A stretch of DNA of 64,000 nucleotides, from contig NZ_CP014263.1 in assembly GCF_001988955.1 (NCBI RefSeq), positions 1,922,001 through 1,986,000 on the forward strand, read 5' to 3'. Below, piece by piece: positions 1 through 8,289 of this stretch. Numbering within the stretch: position 1 is the first letter of the stretch; the number at the start of each line of letters is the position of its first letter. A model generated the notes under the pieces. It searched no databases, was not told the origin of the DNA, and saw nothing but the letters and a program-made list of their open reading frames with translations. The position numbers were made by a program, and so were the translations under genes. This DNA is from Spirosoma montaniterrae. GTDB taxonomy: Bacteria > Bacteroidota > Bacteroidia > Cytophagales > Spirosomataceae.

Positions 1-1647
1 CATGACGTTGGTCGGTTGCGCCTGACAGTCAACGAATTTCACGGTTTCTTTGATCGTTCCTACGGCCAGAATGCACGCATCGGGCGGGTTGATGATAGCC
101 GTAAACTCGTCGATGCCGAACATGCCGAGGTTCGAGATCGAGAACGTGCTGCCTTCCCAATCTTTCGGCTGAAGTTTTTTGTCTTTCGCCTTGCCCGCGA
201 GGTCTTTTACTTCGGCGGCAATGGTCGAAAGCGTTTTCTGGTCGGCGTTGCGTACTACCGGCACCAACAGACCATCGGGAATCGCTACGGCCACGCCTAT
301 ATTTACGTACTTGTATTTCCGAATCTTATCGCCGAGCCACGATGCGTTAACGTCGGGGTGTTGTTTGAGGGCCACCGCCGAGGCTTTCAGCACGAAATCG
401 TTGAACGAAATTTTGACCGGGCTAACCGTGTTGACCGTACCGCGCAGTTCCATCGCCTTGTCCATGTTGATTTCCATGGTCAGGTAGAAGTGCGGAGCCG
501 TAAACATGCTCTCACTGAGTCGGCGGGCAATGACTTTCCGCATCTGACTAACCGGCACGTCTTCAAAGTCGCCGGCTGGTGTGGGTGCTTGTTGAGCCGC
601 CGGAGCCGGTTGCGCGGCTGGGGCGGGTTGTGCGGCTGGCTGCGCTGCCGGTTGTGAAGCCGCTTTTTCCGATGCGTCGGACCGTTTGGGCACGAACGAT
701 TCTACGTCGCTTTTCACGATGCGGCCTTCGGGGCCGGAACCCTGCACCTGCGCGAGGTTAATGCCTTTTTCGGCGGCAATGGCTTTCGCCAGCGGAGACG
801 CTTTCACGCGTCCGTTCGATTCGGCACCGCCCGTTTTATCGCCCGCATACGACAGGTCGGTAGCGGCATTGGCAGGTACGTCCGCCTGTGCCGGTCCGTC
901 ATTACGGTTTTGCCCGGCGGTTTCCGAACCGCTGCCATTTGCTGCCGGAGCCGGTGCGCCCGAACCACCGTCGAGCAGTACTTTAAAGTTGGCACCTTTT
1001 TCGCCCACCACAGCGATAATTTCATCGACCGCCACCGACGCACCTTCTTTCACGCCGACGTACAGCAATGTACCTTCTTCGTAGGCTTCGAGATCCATCG
1101 TGGCTTTGTCGGTTTCGACTTCGGCCAGAATATCGCCCGACTTCACCGTATCACCTTCTTTTTTGTGCCACGCTACAATGGTGCCTTCGGTCATGGTGTC
1201 GCTCATTTTGGGCATCCGAATCACCGACGCGTTCACGTTCTCAGCCGGTGCCGCCGACAGGGCTTTCTGGTCGGGCAGGTTAGTGGCTACTTCGGCTTTG
1301 TTGGCATCGCCACTCGGTGCCGGGGCGGGTTCGGATTTTGGCGATTCGGCTGCTGCTGGGGCCTGACTGCCGCCACTGCTGCCGTTGAGCAGTGCTTTGT
1401 AATCTTCGCCCTCCGCCCCGATAATGGCTAACACGCCATCGACCGGCACCGACGCGCCCTTTTCAACACCGATGTAGAGCAGCGTACCTTCTTCATACGA
1501 CTCTAAATCCATCGTGGCTTTATCGGTTTCGACTTCGGCCAGCACGTCGCCGGATTTTACTTTATCGCCCACCTTTTTGTGCCACTCCGCAATGACGCCT
1601 TCGGTCATGGTGTCGCTCATTTTGGGCATTCGGATTAACTCAGCCAT
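1..1647 (-). CDS. pdhC: Pyruvate dehydrogenase E2, dihydrolipoamide acetyltransferase (3' end outside window)
   Basis: E2 core of the pyruvate dehydrogenase complex: it transfers acetyl groups from E1 to CoA through swinging lipoyl arms. The frame is open from ATG at 1647 to the window edge (549 codons). Two tandem lipoyl domains occupy about residues 1-88 and 140-225, each with the lipoylation motif ETDKATMDLE. A peripheral-subunit-binding domain follows (ASPLAKAIAAEKGINL), then an Ala/Pro/Gln-rich linker and the start of the acyltransferase domain (MRKVIARRLSESMFTAPHFY). The catalytic DHRxxDG segment lies beyond position 1, so completeness cannot be judged. The two-lipoyl architecture favours pyruvate over 2-oxoglutarate dehydrogenase. 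The gene lies 102 bp downstream of rlmI on the same strand, with a possible promoter of its own in the gap. Confidence 0.93.
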   Translation of the reverse strand, partial: MAELIRMPKMSDTMTEGVIAEWHKKVGDKVKSGDVLAEVETDKATMDLESYEEGTLLYIGVEKGASVPVDGVLAIIGAEGEDYKALLNGSSGGSQAPAAAESPKSEPAPAPSGDANKAEVATNLPDQKALSAAPAENVNASVIRMPKMSDTMTEGTIVAWHKKEGDTVKSGDILAEVETDKATMDLEAYEEGTLLYVGVKEGASVAVDEIIAVVGEKGANFKVLLDGGSGAPAPAANGSGSETAGQNRNDGPAQADVPANAATDLSYAGDKTGGAESNGRVKASPLAKAIAAEKGINLAQVQGSGPEGRIVKSDVESFVPKRSDASEKAASQPAAQPAAQPAPAAQPAPAAQQAPTPAGDFEDVPVSQMRKVIARRLSESMFTAPHFYLTMEINMDKAMELRGTVNTVSPVKISFNDFVLKASAVALKQHPDVNASWLGDKIRKYKYVNIGVAVAIPDGLLVPVVRNADQKTLSTIAAEVKDLAGKAKDKKLQPKDWEGSTFSISNLGMFGIDEFTAIINPPDACILAVGTIKETVKFVDCQAQPTNVM

Positions 1648-1703
1648 AAACGGTATGTGTATATCGGGTTGTACAGATGCAGTCGGCGCGTTGGCCGGGT
1701 CGC

Positions 1704-1711
1704 CAAAATTA
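1704..1711 (-). promoter_or_regulatory. Possible -7 box (TAATTTTG) for the E2 gene
   Basis: TAATTTTG on the minus strand matches the Bacteroidota -7 consensus TAnnTTTG and lies 57 bp upstream of the E2 start codon. No good TTG/TTTG -33 element is found at 19-21 bp, so this rests on the -7 box alone. Confidence 0.3.
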
Positions 1712-1749
1712 ACGCAAAGCCGCAAAGTTTGTATCGCTCGGTAGGGTTT

Positions 1750-2943
1750 TTACTCTACCCAAAGCACTAATCCTTTCAGATAACCACCTTCTGGATGGAA
1801 CAGGCTAACGGGATGGTCGGCGGGTTGACTCAGGTGATGCAACACGCGCACCTGCCGCCCGGCTTCGATGGCAGCCGCTACGATGGTGTTATAAAATAAC
1901 TCGCGGTCAACTACCTGCGAACAGGAGAACGTAAACAGAATCCCGCCTTTCGCCACCCGGCGCAGCCCTTCGGCATTCAGGCGTTTGTAGCCCTGCACGG
2001 CCCGGTGCCGCGCTGGCAAACTCTTGGCATACGCGGGCGGGTCGAGTATCACTACGTCATACTGGTGGTCGTGACTTTTTAAATAATGCATCACATCGTC
2101 GGGGTGGGCTTCGTGCGCTGTTGCATCGCCGAAGTTAGCCGCCACATTCTGGTTGGTCAGGTCGATAGCTTTCGGCGACGAATCGACCGAATGCACCTGC
2201 GTGGCTCCGGCCTCCAATGCATAAACTGAAAATCCGCCCGAATAGCAGAACGCGTTCAGCACTTTTTTTCCCTTTGCATACTGCGCCAGCAATGCCCGGT
2301 TGTCGCGCTGGTCTAAGAAAAAGCCGGTCTTCTGGCCCGTAATCCAGTCAACCAGAAAGGTATTGCCATTTTCCTGAACCGGATGCGGCACGGGCGTTCG
2401 GCCAAAGAGGTAGCCGTTCGTGACCGATGCGCCGTAGTCGCCGGGTAAAGTTTCGCTGCTTTTGTCGTACACGGCCCTGAGTTCGTCGCCGAATACGTTA
2501 CGAAGCGCGTCGGTAATGAGTTCGCGTTCGCGGTGCATCCCGATAGAGTGCGCCTGCAACACGGCCACGCCATTGTACATGTCGATGATTAAGCCCGTGC
2601 AGCCGTCGCCTTCCCCGTGTACAAGCCGGTAGCAGTTCGTCGCGCCTGTAACGATGGCTTGCCGGATGCTACGGATGCGGGCCAGTTTGTCGGTCCAGTA
2701 CGGCACGTCGGGCGTAACGGGGCCACCCGCCGAAGCGGCAAATGAAAACAGTCGCACGGCAATGCTGCCATCGTGGTAATGGCCCGTAGCCAGGTACTCG
2801 CCTTTCCGGTCGAAGACCTCAACCACGTCGCCATCAGCAACATTGCCTTCGTGCCGACCAATGGCTCGCGAGAACACCCACGGGTGAAACCGCCGAACGG
2901 CCTCGTCGCGCCCGGCTTGCAGATATATTTTGGAATACGTCAT
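1750..2943 (-). CDS. rlmI: 23S rRNA (cytosine-C5)-methyltransferase, RlmI-like
   Basis: A 397-residue class I SAM-dependent methyltransferase of the RlmI family, whose E. coli member methylates C1962 of 23S rRNA. An N-terminal PUA-like domain (about residues 5-80, with HPWVFSRAI) should bind RNA. The Rossmann methylase domain has VLNAFCYSGGFSVYALEAG as the SAM-binding segment, DVVILDPPAYAKS as motif IV and FTFSCSQ containing the likely catalytic cysteine. The length is normal for the family. The start ATG at 2943 faces the exported isomerase gene, 48 bp away. The exact target base is inferred from the family. Confidence 0.92.
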   Translation of the reverse strand: MTYSKIYLQAGRDEAVRRFHPWVFSRAIGRHEGNVADGDVVEVFDRKGEYLATGHYHDGSIAVRLFSFAASAGGPVTPDVPYWTDKLARIRSIRQAIVTGATNCYRLVHGEGDGCTGLIIDMYNGVAVLQAHSIGMHRERELITDALRNVFGDELRAVYDKSSETLPGDYGASVTNGYLFGRTPVPHPVQENGNTFLVDWITGQKTGFFLDQRDNRALLAQYAKGKKVLNAFCYSGGFSVYALEAGATQVHSVDSSPKAIDLTNQNVAANFGDATAHEAHPDDVMHYLKSHDHQYDVVILDPPAYAKSLPARHRAVQGYKRLNAEGLRRVAKGGILFTFSCSQVVDRELFYNTIVAAAIEAGRQVRVLHHLSQPADHPVSLFHPEGGYLKGLVLWVE

Positions 2944-2961
2944 TTTTCAGAAACGCAAAGA

Positions 2962-2969
2962 TACTTTTG
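2962..2969 (+). promoter_or_regulatory. -7 box TACTTTTG upstream of the Tat-exported isomerase gene
   Basis: TACTTTTG fits TAnnTTTG and ends 22 bp before the ATG at 2992, which would give a short 5' leader. It lies in the 48-bp gap between the divergent rlmI and isomerase genes. No convincing -33 element is seen. Confidence 0.45.
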
Positions 2970-2991
2970 TATAGGCAAATCTTTTATCACT

Positions 2992-3840
2992 ATGCAACGA
3001 CGTTCATTTCTTCAACAGGCCGGTCTACTAACGGCTGGCACTTTCGCTTTCGGCTCCGATGTACTGGCCGCTTCGCCCCAGAAATCAATCAAACCATTTG
3101 GTGTTCAACTGTATAGCGTTCGCGACCTGCTGCCCAAAGACCCCAAAGGCATTATGACGCAACTCGCTAAAATGGGCTACAAACAGTTTGAGAGTTACGG
3201 CGGACCGCAGGGCTTTTTATGGGGCATGGAGCCGAAAGAAATTAAAAGCTTTCTCGGTGATATGGGTGTGAAATTAGTCAGTACGCACTTCGATTTTCGG
3301 AAAGACCTCGCCAAAAGCATCGACATGGCAAACGGCGCAGGGTTGAGTTATCTGCTCTGCCCGTATATTGGTCCGCAGAAATCGATGGACGACTGGAAAC
3401 GTATTGCCGACGACTTCAACAAAACTGGCGAACAGGTTCGTAAAGGCGGGTTGAAGTTTGGCTACCACAACCACGACTACTCGTTCAAGCCGCTCGACGG
3501 TCAAATTCCGCAGGAGTACCTGCTGGCAAATACCGACCCGCAGAACGTAATGTTTGAACTGGATTTGTGCTGGATCGAAGCCGCCGGACAGGATGCCGCC
3601 CAACACCTCAAAAAATACGGCAAACGCTACGAACTCTGCCACATCAAAGATTTTAACAAAGTCGATGGCAAAGTTGTACAGGCTGATCTGGGCAAGGGCG
3701 TAGTAAACTACCGGCACATCCTGAACACGGCTATAGACAATGGCATGAAGTACTTTCTGGTGGAACAGGAGCAGTACCCCGTTTCGCCGATGGCAAGTAT
3801 GCAGGCCGACGCCGACTATATGAAGAAGTTAGTGATCTGA
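2992..3840 (+). CDS. Sugar phosphate isomerase/epimerase (xylose isomerase-like TIM barrel), Tat-exported
   Basis: A 282-residue protein of the AP endonuclease 2/xylose isomerase-like TIM-barrel superfamily. It opens with a twin-arginine type signal, QRRSFLQQAGLLTAG, which indicates export of a folded protein. The mature barrel begins FGVQLYSVRDLLPKDPKG and includes YHNHDYSF, ELDLCWIEAAG and YELCHIKDF, segments that carry the metal-binding His, Glu and Asp residues in this family. The frame is open upstream to 2773, but the ATG at 2992 is chosen because it begins the Tat signal and follows a -7 box. The substrate is unknown. Related secreted proteins act in sugar or inositol catabolism. PAP2 starts 15 bp downstream. 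Confidence 0.88.
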   Translation: MQRRSFLQQAGLLTAGTFAFGSDVLAASPQKSIKPFGVQLYSVRDLLPKDPKGIMTQLAKMGYKQFESYGGPQGFLWGMEPKEIKSFLGDMGVKLVSTHFDFRKDLAKSIDMANGAGLSYLLCPYIGPQKSMDDWKRIADDFNKTGEQVRKGGLKFGYHNHDYSFKPLDGQIPQEYLLANTDPQNVMFELDLCWIEAAGQDAAQHLKKYGKRYELCHIKDFNKVDGKVVQADLGKGVVNYRHILNTAIDNGMKYFLVEQEQYPVSPMASMQADADYMKKLVI

Positions 3841-3855
3841 CGGTATCTTTGCCTA

Positions 3856-4698
3856 ATGAACCCATTTCGCCCCAAAGCAACCCGCTTTTGTTTCTTGTTC
3901 ATTTTTTACTTTTCATTTTTCATTTCCGTTCAGGCCCAATCGCCCTACGCGTTGAAAACGGGCCGCGAACTGGCAATTTTCGGCGCGGGGGCGGCAACGG
4001 GCATTACGGCACTCGTACTTGAAAAACAGGTAACGCCCCTCACCGTAGCCCAAATCAACAGCCTGAACCGTAACGATATACCAGCGTTTGACCGCCCGGC
4101 CACCTACCGATTCAGCCACACATACGACCGCCTGAGCGACGTTACCTGGGCGAGTGGCGTGGCTGGCCTGGGGCTGCTCACCCTCGGCACGAAGCCCATG
4201 CGGCAGGATTGGAAAACGGTGGGGGTGATGTATATCGAGACCGTTCTGCTGGCAAATGGCGTTCAGCGTTCGGTTAAAAACATTGTGCAGCGCACCCGCC
4301 CCTTTGCGTATAACCCCGACGCGCCGTTGGCCGAAAAACTGGACCGCGAAGCGCGGCAGTCTTTTCCTTCGGGACATGCCACCAACGCCTTCGCTACGGC
4401 GGTGTTTACGAGTGAGGTGTTCCGGCATTATTTTCCGCAGTCGAAATGGAAGCCTGTGGTTTGGGTTGGTTCGCTGGGGCTGGCAACGACGACGGCGGTG
4501 CTGCGCTACACAGGCGGACAACATTACCCTACCGATTTGCTGGCCGGGGCCACGATTGGTTCGCTGCTGGGCTGGGGCATTCCAAAACTGCACGAAGTGA
4601 AAAACCGGAGCGACCTGGGCCAGCGGCTCGACGTACAGCCCTGGAGCAACGGGCAGGCATCGGGAATTTACCTGCAATTGGCCGTGTTCTCGCGTTAA
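3856..4698 (+). CDS. PAP2-family membrane or periplasmic phosphatase
   Basis: A 280-residue phosphatidic-acid phosphatase type 2/vanadium haloperoxidase-like protein. It has a cleavable N-terminal signal (FCFLFIFYFSFFISVQAQ). The three PAP2 signatures are intact: KNIVQRTRP (KX6RP), FPSGHA (PSGH) and RYTGGQHYPTD (the RX5HX3D form of SRX5HX3D). Likely substrates are lipid or isoprenoid pyrophosphates at the inner membrane or periplasm; the exact one cannot be told from sequence. A promoter -7 box TATCTTTG at 3844-3851 ends only 4 nt before the ATG, so the transcript would be nearly leaderless. metF follows after 12 bp. Confidence 0.87.
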   Translation: MNPFRPKATRFCFLFIFYFSFFISVQAQSPYALKTGRELAIFGAGAATGITALVLEKQVTPLTVAQINSLNRNDIPAFDRPATYRFSHTYDRLSDVTWASGVAGLGLLTLGTKPMRQDWKTVGVMYIETVLLANGVQRSVKNIVQRTRPFAYNPDAPLAEKLDREARQSFPSGHATNAFATAVFTSEVFRHYFPQSKWKPVVWVGSLGLATTTAVLRYTGGQHYPTDLLAGATIGSLLGWGIPKLHEVKNRSDLGQRLDVQPWSNGQASGIYLQLAVFSR

Positions 4699-4710
4699 CT
4701 TTGCGATGTA

Positions 4711-5670
4711 ATGACTAAAATTACCGACCATATCAAGGCTGCGAACGGCAAGCCAATTTTTTCGATTGAAGTGATTCCGCCTATCAAAGGCGACAACCTG
4801 AAAAGCCTGCTCGATAACATCGAACCGCTGATGGAGTTCAAGCCGCCCTTCATCGACGTTACGTACCACCGTGAAGAATACATTGAGCGGCCCCTGCCCG
4901 ACGGAACCATCCAGAAAATTGTGACGCGCAAACGGCCTGGCACCGTCGGTATCTGCTCAGCCATTATGCACCGTTTCGGTGTTGACCCCGTGCCGCACGT
5001 GCTGTGTGGCGGCTTTACCCGCGAAGAAACCGAAGATTTCCTCATCGACCTGCATTACCTCGGCATCGACAATGCGCTCGTGCTGCGGGGCGACCCGGCC
5101 AAGCCGTTCACAACTTTCAAACCGAAAGAAAACGGCTATGCCTACGCCAGCGAACTCGTTGAGCAGGTTGCCAACATGAACCGGGGCGTTTATCTGCACG
5201 AAGAAGATACCGCACTGGCACCCAGCAACTTCTGCATCGGCGTAGCAGCCTATCCCGAAAAACATTTCGAGGCCGAAAACCACGACATCGATTTCGAGTA
5301 CCTGAAACAGAAGGTCGACCGGGGAGCTGATTATATCGTGACGCAGATGTTTTTCGACAATGGGAAATACTTCGATTTCGTCGACCGATGCCGTCAGCAT
5401 GACATCACCATCCCGATTATTCCGGGTCTGAAACCCCTCAGTACCCGTAAGCAGTTACAGATTCTGCCCAAGATTTTTCATCTCGAAATGCCCGCCGATT
5501 TAGTACGGGCCGTTGAAGCCTGTGAAAACGACCAACAGGCCCGGCAGGTTGGCATTGAGTGGAGCATTCAGCAATCCCGCGAACTCGTTGCCGGTGGTGC
5601 GCCTGTGTTGCACTTCTATACGATGGGCAAAGCCGATAACATTATGAAAATCGCACGGGAGGTTTTTTAA
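4711..5670 (+). CDS. metF: 5,10-methylenetetrahydrofolate reductase
   Basis: A 319-residue FAD-dependent enzyme that reduces methylene-THF to methyl-THF for methionine synthesis. IFSIEVIPPIKG carries the catalytic Glu region, VLRGDPAK the flavin/folate site, and the TIM barrel is complete to the usual length. A TAACTTTG box at 4696-4703 overlaps the end of the PAP2 gene and lies 7 nt before the ATG, so metF probably has its own promoter although it sits 12 bp from its neighbour. It converges on the cobalamin genes cobT-cobS. The functional link is indirect: methyl-THF feeds methionine synthase, which is B12-dependent in many relatives. Confidence 0.95.
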   Translation: MTKITDHIKAANGKPIFSIEVIPPIKGDNLKSLLDNIEPLMEFKPPFIDVTYHREEYIERPLPDGTIQKIVTRKRPGTVGICSAIMHRFGVDPVPHVLCGGFTREETEDFLIDLHYLGIDNALVLRGDPAKPFTTFKPKENGYAYASELVEQVANMNRGVYLHEEDTALAPSNFCIGVAAYPEKHFEAENHDIDFEYLKQKVDRGADYIVTQMFFDNGKYFDFVDRCRQHDITIPIIPGLKPLSTRKQLQILPKIFHLEMPADLVRAVEACENDQQARQVGIEWSIQQSRELVAGGAPVLHFYTMGKADNIMKIAREVF

Positions 5671-5674
5671 AGAG

Positions 5675-5771
5675 TTATAACACAGAGATTCACAGAGGAA
5701 ACGGAGATCCGCAAAGACTAAAAATAAAACTCTGTGCATCTCCCTTCTCTCAGTGAATCTCAGTGTAATAG
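5675..5771. repeat. CACAGAG-type inverted repeat (copy 1)
   Basis: Degenerate palindrome filling the gap between the convergent metF and cobS. The left arm begins TTATAACACAGAGATTCACA and the right arm ends TGAATCTCAGTGTAATA. The arms match with several mismatches and a small indel. The same arm core recurs at 7568-7677 and 55311-55401. Transcribed RNA would fold into a long hairpin, so it may serve as a bidirectional terminator here. Confidence 0.75.
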
Positions 5772-5774
5772 TTT

Positions 5775-6557
5775 TCATATTGACACCCACAGCAGCGACA
5801 CAAACGACAGATACACCACCACTTCGGCGAGTTGCTGCGTGGCACCGAGGCAGTCGCCAGTGTAGCCGCCGAGCCATTTTTTGAAGAATGCAATCAGTCG
5901 CCAGCGCACTAACGCCAGCGGAATCAGAAACAGGGCATATATCCACAGGCCAGTGTAGGCCATCAACGCCAGCAGCGGCCCCAGCCCAAACAACGCGGCA
6001 ATGGCTAACTGCCCGCCCGTGATACCCTGCGCGATAGGCTTGGCTTTGCTGTCCATGTCTTCGCGGGCGTAGGGCAGTGCGCGTATCACCGTCGTGGCCG
6101 TCAGGCGGCTCAGGCTGTGTGCCGAGACGTATTTCAGAGCTACCGCCCAGCCGAACGCTTCGACCGAGAGCATGGATTGCAGCGCGAAAAACTTAACTGC
6201 CAGCAGCGACCCCAGCCCAATGGTGCCGTAGGTACCGAGCCGACTGTCTTTCATAATACTCAGGATTTGCTCGCGGGTCCAGCCGCCCCCGAAACCATCG
6301 CACACGTCGGCAAAACCATCTTCGTGAAACGCGCCCGTAACCCAGATAGTGGCAATCATGCTAAAAAGCACGGGCAGGTTGCCGGGCGGAAACAGCACCG
6401 TGCCGAGCCAGTATGTGCCAACGCCAATGCCGCCAACAATCCAACCGATAAATGGAAAAAAGATGGTAGCCCGGTTAAGCGCGTCGGGTGAGTGGTCGAT
6501 GTGTTTAGGCACCGGCAGGCGGGTGTAAAACATCAACGCCGTGAAAAATAAGTTCAT
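5775..6557 (-). CDS. cobS: Adenosylcobinamide-GDP ribazoletransferase (cobalamin synthase)
   Basis: A 260-residue polytopic inner-membrane protein that joins adenosylcobinamide-GDP to alpha-ribazole in the last steps of B12 assembly. The family signature is clear: FHEDGFADVCDGFGGGWTRE, followed by KDSRLGTYGTIGLG, with several hydrophobic helices after it. It overlaps cobT by 4 bp (ATG at 6557 inside the end of cobT), indicating translational coupling. CobU/CobP and CobC are not in the window, so the pathway must be completed elsewhere or rely on salvage. Confidence 0.95.
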   Translation of the reverse strand: MNLFFTALMFYTRLPVPKHIDHSPDALNRATIFFPFIGWIVGGIGVGTYWLGTVLFPPGNLPVLFSMIATIWVTGAFHEDGFADVCDGFGGGWTREQILSIMKDSRLGTYGTIGLGSLLAVKFFALQSMLSVEAFGWAVALKYVSAHSLSRLTATTVIRALPYAREDMDSKAKPIAQGITGGQLAIAALFGLGPLLALMAYTGLWIYALFLIPLALVRWRLIAFFKKWLGGYTGDCLGATQQLAEVVVYLSFVSLLWVSI

Positions 6558-7543
6558 AATACGTCCATTGTTGCCATGTCGTTGAGCATCCCAACGGCGG
6601 CCTGAATGAGTGGATAGGCCAGCGCACAGCCCGTGCCTTCACCCAGCCGCAGGTCAAGATTCAGCAACGGTTTCGCGCCCAGAAAATCAAGCATGAACCG
6701 ATGCCCCGCTTCGTCTGATTGGTGGCAGAAAATACAGTTTTTCAAAATAGACGGGTTCAGCGCATGGGCCACCAGCAGGGCCGACGTAGCAATAAACCCA
6801 TCGACCAGAATCAACATGCCGTTTTCGGCGGCCTGCAACATTCCACCCGCAATAGCCGCAATTTCCAGCCCGCCCACAGCCGTCAGCACGTCGAGTGGCT
6901 GCGTAGCATCGGCGTGACGTTCGGCAACGGCTTGTAAAACAGCCAATTTCCGCGCAACACCCGCGTCGTCGAGACCCGTGCCGCGCCCAACGCACTGCGG
7001 CAATGGAAAGCCCGTGAAGCGGTGCATCAGCAACGCAGCCGCCGAGGTGTTGCCAATACCCATTTCGCCGAAGCCAACTATGTTGCAGTCCCGGTGCCGC
7101 ACCCCATCGACCAGCGTTCGGCCCGCGTCCATTGCAGCCGCGCATTCGTCGGGCGTCATGGCCGGTTCGTAGCGCATGTTGCGTGTTCCGGGCCTGATTT
7201 TGTACTTTACCAACGTTGGCCCGGCCTGGTCAAAGCTGCCGTTTACGCCCACGTCGCACACCAGCAGACTCAGGCCATTTTGTTTGCAAAAGACGTTGAT
7301 AGCAGCCCCGCCCGCCATAAAATTATGCACCATGCCGAAGGTTACGTCGGCGGGATAGGCACTTACGCCCTCAGCCGTCAGCCCGTGGTCGGCGGCAAAA
7401 ACAAGCACGTGCGGATTTTCGAGACGGGGCGTTTCGGTTTGTTGGAGAAGGGCAATTTGCAGGGCCAGGTCTTCTAAGCGGCCCAGCGCACCGAGAGGTT
7501 TGGTTTTGTTGTCGATTAGTTGGCGGATGCGTTCTTCGAGCAT
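6554..7543 (-). CDS. cobT: Nicotinate-nucleotide--dimethylbenzimidazole phosphoribosyltransferase
   Basis: A 329-residue enzyme that activates dimethylbenzimidazole to alpha-ribazole phosphate for the lower ligand of B12. Seen in the sequence: DNKTKPLGALGRLEDLA at the N-terminus, a substrate-pocket segment FGEMGIGNTSAAALL, and LGEGTGCALAYPL near the C-terminus carrying the catalytic Glu. Length is normal. It is first in a cobT-cobS pair with a 4-bp overlap. No cobalamin-riboswitch-like conserved box was seen upstream; that gap is filled by an inverted repeat. Confidence 0.95.
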   Translation of the reverse strand: MLEERIRQLIDNKTKPLGALGRLEDLALQIALLQQTETPRLENPHVLVFAADHGLTAEGVSAYPADVTFGMVHNFMAGGAAINVFCKQNGLSLLVCDVGVNGSFDQAGPTLVKYKIRPGTRNMRYEPAMTPDECAAAMDAGRTLVDGVRHRDCNIVGFGEMGIGNTSAAALLMHRFTGFPLPQCVGRGTGLDDAGVARKLAVLQAVAERHADATQPLDVLTAVGGLEIAAIAGGMLQAAENGMLILVDGFIATSALLVAHALNPSILKNCIFCHQSDEAGHRFMLDFLGAKPLLNLDLRLGEGTGCALAYPLIQAAVGMLNDMATMDVL

Positions 7544-7567
7544 GTAGTGTTTGGTTTTGCCACAGTT

Positions 7568-7677
7568 GTTGTAACACAGAGATACACGGAGGTTGCACAG
7601 AGATGCACAGAGCAGCTTCTTTCATTAATTTTCTCTGTGTGTCTTTGTGCAACCTCCGTGCACCTCTGTGTTACAAC
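7568..7677. repeat. CACAGAG-type inverted repeat (copy 2, long and nearly perfect)
   Basis: The arms GTTGTAACACAGAGATACAC... and its complement ...CACCTCTGTGTTACAAC span about 45 nt each with few mismatches around an AT-rich centre. It lies between the divergently transcribed cobT and DUF421 genes. The outer sequence GTAACACAGAG is shared with copies near 5.7 and 55.3 kb. Within each arm the unit CACAGAG/CACGGAG repeats about every 12-15 nt. Confidence 0.85.
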
Positions 7678-7743
7678 GACTGTGGCTTAAAAAACCCAAA
7701 GGTCTGAAATCAGTTAATACGAGCAGACTCAACGCTACACAAA

Positions 7744-8238
7744 ATGGATAAATTATTGTCGATTGACTGGGATACTATGTTTACACCCAGTCTGTCGGTG
7801 GCCGAAATGATTATTCGCGGCACCATAACGTACTGGTTCTGTTTCCTATACATACGGTTCTTCCGACGCAGTTCGGGCCAACTGAACATCAGTGATATTC
7901 TGCTGATTACGCTTATTTCCGATGCTGCCCAAAATTCAATGGCTGGTCAATATGAATCCGTGACCGAAGGGTTCGTGCTGGTCGGAACGCTGGTTTTGTG
8001 GGATTACGTCATCAACTGGCTCGGCTACCGCTCTGTGCTGTTCGACCGGCTTAGTTCGCCCGAACCGGCGTTGCTCATTAAAGACGGCGTGATGCAGCGA
8101 CAGACCATGAAAAAGGAACTGATTACCGAAGATGAACTATTGGGCCTGTTGCGCGGTCAAGGCGTTGAAAAGCCCGAAGAAGTGAAACTATGCTACTTAG
8201 AAGGCAGCGGTAACGTGAGTGTTATTCAAAAAAATTAA
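7744..8238 (+). CDS. DUF421 (YetF-like) membrane protein
   Basis: A 164-residue protein of the DUF421/YetF family. The N-terminal half has two to three hydrophobic segments (ITYWFCFLYIRFF, FVLVGTLVLWDYVINWLGY). The C-terminal half is a soluble cytoplasmic domain with EPALLIKDGVMQRQTMKKEL and ITEDELLGLLRGQGV, typical of the family. Function is not established; B. subtilis homologues are linked to spore or stress physiology. It stands alone, divergent from cobT and 51 bp upstream of a hydrolase gene. Confidence 0.85.
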   Translation: MDKLLSIDWDTMFTPSLSVAEMIIRGTITYWFCFLYIRFFRRSSGQLNISDILLITLISDAAQNSMAGQYESVTEGFVLVGTLVLWDYVINWLGYRSVLFDRLSSPEPALLIKDGVMQRQTMKKELITEDELLGLLRGQGVEKPEEVKLCYLEGSGNVSVIQKN

Positions 8239-8289
8239 GCTGGTCGATTCTGTTTCTGCCTATTTTGGCGGCAACTTTCCTCATAGTAC

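Noticed and set aside
3913..4869. A 318-codon minus-strand frame across the PAP2-metF junction
   Set aside because: It runs opposite two real genes and their promoter; its sequence has no recognisable motif.
7544..7743. Possible cobalamin riboswitch upstream of cobT
   Set aside because: The gap is almost wholly explained by a CACAGAG inverted repeat; no B12-box-like conserved segment was seen.
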